Shown one piece after another: positions 58,692-64,000 of a DNA stretch of 64,000 nucleotides. This stretch comes from Sarcocystis neurona (Eukaryota > Apicomplexa > Conoidasida > Eucoccidiorida > Sarcocystidae). Location of the stretch: NCBI GenBank assembly GCA_000727475.1, contig KL647293.1, forward strand, positions 4,341,783 to 4,405,782, written 5' to 3'. A program made the position numbers and the translations under genes. The notes beneath the pieces were generated by a model that did not search any database, was not told where the DNA came from, and saw nothing but the letters and a program-made list of their open reading frames with translations. How positions within the stretch are numbered: position 1 is the first letter of the stretch; each line of letters opens with the position of its first letter.

Positions 58692-59724
58692 ATGGTCAGA
58701 TGTGTATCTGTACACAATTGATACATGTGGACGCTGTACACAGCTAAAGAAGTGGACACAACTGCCTATAACGTGTACATACTAATCGCTGTATACGCGT
58801 TTGTATGTGCGAGTATCTGTCTGCATATAAGCATAAACATGTGTATTCGTATCTGCGTATCCACCTACACGTACACATGTACACGCGTCTAGACACACCT
58901 ACATGTAGATCTATTTACATAAGTGTATATCTGTTTTCAGAACATAGGTGTATACACACATCTACATTCATTTGCATATATCTATGTATCTATGTATGTA
59001 TGTATATATATATATATATGTATGTGCGTACATGTATGTATAAACGTATGTGAGAATATCTAGACACACCAGCAGTGTATGTATATATATATATACACAT
59101 ATATGTATATATACACAGACGTGTATGTACATATGTGTATGTATGCGTATATGGATTTACCATGTCTACGTGGCTCCTGTTATAACGTGCCGATGTAAAA
59201 GGATGTATACAGAGATCTTATATACACACTGTTGTGTGTCCCTTCACGCATGTGTCGACAATATGTATAGCTATATTTATGTGTACGTGTAATATGCAGT
59301 ATGTCTGTATATATAAATATATATATGTACGCGCCTGTTCGCCTGTTCCGTACGCGCACGTCAATATATGTGTATACGTACATATCTATATATACATATA
59401 TATATATATATATATGCGTATGCTACTTTTACGTATGCGTGTGTGTATCTCTATATGCGCATATACACATATATATGTATGTATATGCAAGAGCGTTGTA
59501 TATAGTTTTGTGTACACACTTATGCATGCGTGTGTATGTGTTTGTATACCCATTCTTGTGTGAGGACATGTATGTATATACTTATACGTGCACATAAGTA
59601 CGCATGCGAGAATTCGCTTATCACTATTATTTATGTGGGCGCCCTCACATGCAGAGATGAGGACAAAGGGGGAATTTTCGGTGCGGCGCTGTACTTGTTC
59701 TGTCGAACTGCGTATCTTCTTCGG
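58692..59724. other. Convergent spacer of TATA/TGTA microsatellites
   Basis: TATA tracts at 59000-59030, 59080-59125 and 59380-59420 among tgtatg and cacata steps. Just right of it, a + frame at 59657-59730 (EDKGGIFGAALYLFC) follows an acceptor-like cag at 59654, but in the phase required after macro exon 5 it stops at once. So I do not add it. Confidence 0.55.
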
Positions 59725-59905
59725 CTAAAGTAAAATCTGACCAGCGAAAAGAAACGCGGCCAGTCTTCGCGACAGAGGCTTGATCAAGGTCTCGTGTCGG
59801 TTTTCTCCACCAGTGTCCACCGCCGATGCATTTTTTAAAAGACGTTTCTGCTGAGCAATTCTTTTGGTTTGCTGCTGCAGCTTCCGCAGCCCCTCGTTTT
59901 CTTCC
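59725..59905 (-). CDS. Candidate terminal exon of an unknown - strand gene
   Basis: Right to left, after an acceptor (gtgtgcag, exon starts 59905) the frame reads EENEGLRKLQQQTKRIAQQ, then RLLKNASAVDTGGENRHETL and IKPLSRRLAAFLFAGQILL-stop at 59725. The first half is a charged coiled-coil-like helix and the end is hydrophobic. This is distinctly protein-like and not repeat-derived. It may be the last exon of the gene that starts at 63839 on the same strand, but no chain of exons was established across 60-63 kb. Function unknown. Confidence 0.45.
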
Positions 59906-60896
59906 CTGCACACTACTGTGTACATGCGGGGGGTGCCTCAGGCCGTACTTTTTTGACTTCCGACTAGATTTGCCTGCTGTACCGGCGCTGCTTCGTCGAC
60001 CGCAGAAAAGGAACATGCTTGCGCCTAACTCAGACAAGTGTATGTTTCGTCGCTTGCGTGCCCTTGTGTGTGCATCTCTATACGTGTGTGGTTGTGATAT
60101 TCCGATATGCACACATACATATATATATCTGTATATATGGATAAGCATACGTAGGACGTTAAAGCCAAGCTAGCGGTTGAACGCACGTACGCCTCTTAGT
60201 GGAAACGAATACCGGTGAATGGCGGGGGTGGTGCGCGAGTTGAACTGCATGCGTTTTTGCGAGTGATGTTGAACAGGACGTGCATGTTTGTTTCTGCTGA
60301 TGTACAGCATCGCATGTGCATTTGCTTGTGTTGCAACGCGGCTGCGCAAGCATCGAAAATTGAACGACGCGGGGGCCGTAGCTTGTGCAGGCGCTTGTTG
60401 CGCGCCTTGTGTGACTGCGTCTCGACTTTGTTTTTTCTGCAGTTTCTCAACGGCGTAACGGCGGCGGCGCCTGTCTCACTACCAGACACCAGCTCTGCAG
60501 CATCCTCTTCGTGAGCTTCTGGTGCACGTGCTGCTGCTGGTGGTGCGCCCTTCTCCTGAGACACTGATGTTGCCCTCCTGGCTGATAACGCAGCAGCCGC
60601 TACTGGCCTTCGCAAAGACGGTGCTGCTGCTGCGAAGTAGTGAACAGCCTCCTGCTGTCTCCAGCGCAGAAGACGCTGCCGCTGCTCCGCTGAAACTGCC
60701 TGTCGCTGCTGCTGACACTGCTGCTGTTGCTGCTAACTGCTGCTGCTAACACTTCTACTGCTGCTAGCACTGCTGCTGCAAACGCTGAACGCAGGTGAAC
60801 CCTTGCTGGCACTCCTTTCTGCGAGTGAGGTCCAGCTGCTATCTTGCACGTTCGCGAACACGTGTTCTGCTGCGTACCTCTGCACGACAACAGCGA
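59906..60896. other. GC-rich region with competing open frames
   Basis: On the - strand, pieces near 60000-60060 (RKRRNIHLSELGASMFLF) and 60196-60615 are open; on the + strand 60215-60514 is open and ends SLPDTSSAASSS-stop after an acceptor-like ctgcag. CTG/GCT triplets increase from 60520. I cannot decide which, if any, is expressed. Confidence 0.35.
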
Positions 60897-61293
60897 CAAT
60901 GGCGAGGCGAACACGACCAGACACAACAGAGAGATCGCTGCCAGCAGCAGCAGCATTAGCACAGAAGGACGGGTAGCAGGAGGCGGAGAAGGAGGATAAT
61001 CAACAGCAGCGGGAGGCGGAGGAAAAGCGGCATGGACGTCAGTGGGTTGACGGGAGAAAGTAGGGTAGGAGACAAAGAGGCGGCTCCTGCAGCAAACAGT
61101 TCTCCTGTTTGCCAATGGCAAGGCGAACACGACCAGACACAACAGAGAGATCGCTGCCAGCAGCAGCAGCATTAGCACAGAAGGACGGGTAGCAGGAGGC
61201 GGAGAAGGAGGATAATCAACAGCAGCGGGAGGCGGAGGAAAAGCGGCATGGACGTCAGTGGGTTGACGGGAGAAAGTAGGGTAGGAGACAAAG
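60897..61293. repeat. 181-bp direct duplication, one mismatch, 216-bp spacing
   Basis: Copies at 60897-61077 and 61113-61293 begin caatggc(g/a)aggcgaac and end gtaggagacaaag. They differ only at the g/a position. The 216-bp offset is 72 codons, so the - strand frame 61346-60600 stays open through both. In that frame each copy encodes a Pro-rich stretch (FPPPPAAVDYPPSPPP) and a hydrophobic stretch starting MLLLLAAISLLCLVVFA, which by itself would make a good signal peptide or membrane anchor. Confidence 0.9.
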
Positions 61294-63041
61294 CGGCTGT
61301 AGCAGCTGTAGCGTAAGGACCAGCGGCTACGTTCGCAGCTGCACAAGCGGGAGGAAGGAGCTGTGCGGATGACGTACGCGTAGGTGCTGCTTGGGTTTCT
61401 CGTGAAGCAGCAGGAAAATCACGATCAGCGTCTCCCGCAGCAAAGGCGCTGCCACAGCAAGAAGAGTGGGAAAGAGGCTATCGAAGTGAAGGGCACAAAC
61501 AGAACGGAAGTAGCGGAAGGGCGAAGGCTGAATATATGTGACGAATAAGTTATCAGAGAAGAGGAAGACGAAATAGGCGATATAAAGGAGTAGCCTTTGG
61601 AGAGATGTGCCGAAAGGTATGTACCTGGTGAGTAATAAAGGCCAAGCAGGAAGATCGACACTGACACAGAAAGCACACCAGCAACAGCGGGGGCGCAAAA
61701 AGCTGCTGCAGCGTTGGTGACGGCAGCAACAGCTACAACACGAGCACCACTGCTGGGCGTGTTTTACCGGCGGCAGCCGGGCAGCGCAACAGCAGCGAGA
61801 TGGGCAGCACCAGCGGAAGTGGTTGTAGTGGTGAGGAGATGAAGCCTGGTAGCAGGTGAGTGGAGGTGATGCAGCCGCACAGCTGCGGAAGGCGGTCGTA
61901 AGGGGAAAGAAGCATTCGAAAGCTGAAAGAAGGAATCAGGATGGGCTTACGACACCTGGTGACAAGGAGATGATGTACGGAACCACAGAGGGAAGATGGG
62001 AGTGCATGCCACAATTCCTCGTGGTGGTGTCGTGGAAACTTGAGTGAGCGCTTGCGAGCAGCTGCTTCAGGACGTTGATACAGACTCAGTTGGGTACAGT
62101 GCAGCCGAAATTTGGAAGAGTTGTGCGCAAATTTTCAAAGAGCGTCGCCACCTCCTGCAGTTGATGCGACAGCTTGTCCTGCTGTCTGCGATGAGACTTC
62201 TGGCGTCGGTCTTGCTGCGGAACAGGGTAGCACTGCTGCACCAGGTCACTATGTCGCTGTCGTTTGTCGTGCTACGGCGAACGTCTTTGATGCTCCCCAC
62301 GCTCCTGCTGCTGCTGCAGATGGCGCTGCTACTTCAGCCTGATATAAGAGTCCTGCTGGAGCTGCAAACTGCGATGCAGCTCTCGCAGGTTGTGCTGCTG
62401 CTACTGCAGCGCTGCAGCAGGTAATTTTGGGGATGCTGTCGCTGCTGCAGGGAGTACGTCAGCTAATGCAGGATACGCTCCTTCTGCCGCGAGTGCCGCA
62501 GCAGCTGCGTGTCCTGCCCGGTCTGCCGGTAACGGCGGTGCTGCTTTGGGGTGCAGGGTGCCGAAAGGGGATGCTCGTCCATGAAATGCTGCTGCTACTG
62601 TTCCCAGTGGTGCTACGGCTGCTGTTGCGAGCGATGGAGCAGAAACGAGGAGCATGGGTAGGCGAGAAAAGCGACGCTTTTTACTTTTCCGCCCGAAAGT
62701 GACAACTCTTGAGTACCTCCAAAGGAGATGCCGAACCTTCGCATACATCCGTGCGTGTGCACGCATGCATCACGTCTGCCGCAGACATCACAGCAGCAGC
62801 AAAGAGCGTTTACTAAGAAACAGCAGGAGCTGCTGGAACTAGTACTAGCAGTACTACCACCATTATCAGTGCTAATACTTACACTACTATTCCGTCGACA
62901 ACTTGCCAAAACTCTAGTAATAATTATGCTGACTGTGGTAATATTAGCGCTGTTGGTGCGACCTCCATCAGCACTCGTCGCACCAGCATCGATACTGTCA
63001 ATACAATCATCTTGCCCTGGACATCCAACGCGGGACAATAC
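61294..63041 (-). other. Ala- and Leu-rich open frames, probably part of a - strand gene
   Basis: On the - strand, 62766-62401 reads RKSKKRRFSRLPMLLVSAPS, then an Ala/Pro-rich part. From 63041 down to about 62850 the frame following exon 63080-63042 can be read on as RVGCPGQDDCIDSIDAGATS, then Ser/Thr/Asn-rich sequence. + strand frames are also open (62044-62424 Leu/Gln-rich; 62112-62342 Ala-rich). Exon boundaries were not resolved. CTG/GCT triplets at 62160-62560 explain much of the openness. Confidence 0.35.
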
Positions 63042-63839
63042 CTTGCATTCGCCTGTGGCAGTGCTGTCGATTTCTTGCTGCTGCAGCAAAAACGTGTTCT
63101 AGCCGCCTTCCTTGCAGCACCTGTACTCACCAGAGGGGTAGCACTATGCAAGACAAAGTAGGCGAGATTTTCTGTTTTAAAGCGGCGTTGTTTATCGTAG
63201 AAATACACCGCACGTTGCACAGAAGGATCTACGTATGTCACCACAAGAGAGACGTGCTCCACACATTATTGTGAAACAAGTGGTGAGCCCGACATGAACC
63301 GACCTCAATTTGTGCATCACGGACACGAACCGTCTGTCTCCACGTGATATGCGATATCTCTGCGCAGATACGTGGTAGCAGGATTGAATGCGGACAGCAC
63401 CGGAACATTTTGTTCTGGCAAGTCCTCCCTCAAAAGATTATGTCACCGTTTAATTCCGTGCAAGAGAGCGCAACGGCACACGCTGGACTACCCTGCATTG
63501 AAACAACTTTGTTGTCTACACATACGCGTGTGTCTTCCTGCTGGCAGCTTGCTAGAGCTTTTATTTAACAAATCTGTACAGCTGTACTTGTACTAACTGT
63601 GTCGTGTCATAATCACCCACGAAGAGCTGAAGTATACGCTTGAGAAAGGTTTGTGCTCTCCATTCATCTACAGCGTGCGTTCGTGCGCTCTTCCGTCCTG
63701 CCTCCTGCGAAGCAGAAACCCGAAGAGCCGAGGACGTTAATTTGGCAGCAGCCAAACTTATGTCTTTCACAGAGGTCCACGGGGGTAGCTGAAGAAGCGG
63801 GGATAGAGCTAACTCGAACATGTCGGTAGCCTTCGTCAT
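63042..63839 (-). CDS. Unrecognised - strand gene, first two or three exons
   Basis: Exon 1 runs from the ATG at 63839 to 63617 (donor GTGATT) and reads MTKATDMFELALSPLLQLPP, then SLAAAKLTSSALRVSASQEA and RAQTFLKRILQLFV. It ends with one base of a codon. Exon 2 (63228-63131; acceptor acatacgtag, strong donor GTGAGT) completes that codon as Asp and reads PSVQRAVYFYDKQRRFKTEN, then LAYFVLHSATPL in phase 0. A third piece (63080-63042) follows in phase 0 as QQEIDSTATGECK, with a possible donor GTATTG. The phase agreement and the quality of the exon 2 donor make this a credible gene of unknown function. It has no signal peptide and no domain I recognise, and probably continues left across 60-63 kb. 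Confidence 0.5.
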
Positions 63840-64000
63840 ACGAATGAACCAGTTCTCAGTTTACCCGTTCAACAGAGTTTCAATGGATAGCCAAGGACAA
63901 CGTGGATGCAAGGTCAGTTGGTACACGACGACGGCCACGTGCTGTTACGTAATTTCTAGTTCAGACATGCATGCTCCAGGCGTGATATAAACCGTACGAG
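63840..64000. other. Window edge, nothing identified
   Basis: This would be the promoter side of the - strand gene starting at 63839. No motif can be named with confidence. Confidence 0.4.

Noticed and set aside
59655..59733. Extra terminal exon for the macro gene
   Set aside because: In the phase left by exon 58446-58556 it meets a stop codon after one residue.
1..64000. tRNA, rRNA, telomeric repeat or retrotransposon
   Set aside because: I looked for cloverleaf-like segments, rRNA words, TTTAGGG-type arrays and reverse-transcriptase motifs by eye and found none; a tRNA scan would be needed to be sure.

Overview
The window looks like nuclear DNA of a coccidian apicomplexan, most likely an Eimeria species. 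The grounds are exons of moderate GC content cut by many introns, very heavy CAG/CTG trinucleotide repeats that read as Ala, Gln, Ser or Leu runs in any frame, long TATA/CATA and CA microsatellites between genes, and recognisable eukaryotic single-gene families. No species can be named from sequence alone. No rRNA, tRNA, CRISPR array, telomeric repeat or mobile element was recognised.

Layout. (1) 0.3-16.5 kb, + strand: a subtilisin-like serine protease of at least eight exons. All exon phases agree, the Asp/His/Asn/Ser catalytic residues are visible, and the C-terminus carries an 11-residue tandem repeat. (2) 17.8-26.8 kb, + strand: an unrecognised basic, low-complexity protein. Its introns hold AGT/TAG trinucleotide arrays and a 65-bp minisatellite. 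(3) 27.4-30.1 kb, + strand: a small Cys-containing protein of unknown function. It converges on (4) 33.5-30.9 kb, - strand, an unrecognised multi-pass membrane protein. (5) 34.2-41 kb: repeat-dominated DNA with long stop-free frames, several candidate exons and a 650-bp run of N inside a 15-bp minisatellite. (6) 42.0-45.6 kb: candidate + strand exons of unknown genes. (7) 45.6-49.3 kb: mainly microsatellite. (8) 49.3-58.7 kb, + strand: a macro-domain (ADP-ribose hydrolase type) protein in five phase-consistent exons. (9) 59.7-63.8 kb, - strand: candidate exons of one or more unknown genes, and a nearly identical 181-bp duplication.

The two recognised genes point to secretion or surface processing (subtilase) and ADP-ribose chemistry (macro domain); nothing suggests they work together. 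Exon calls rest on splice-site look, reading phase, family spacing and codon quality, not on transcripts. Many long open frames here are by-products of CAG, AGT or TATA repeats and were left out. The most interesting unexplained features are the intronic array of acceptor-like 65-bp units, the AGT arrays found in one gene only, the glycine/tyrosine repeat tail on the protease, and the in-register 181-bp duplication.
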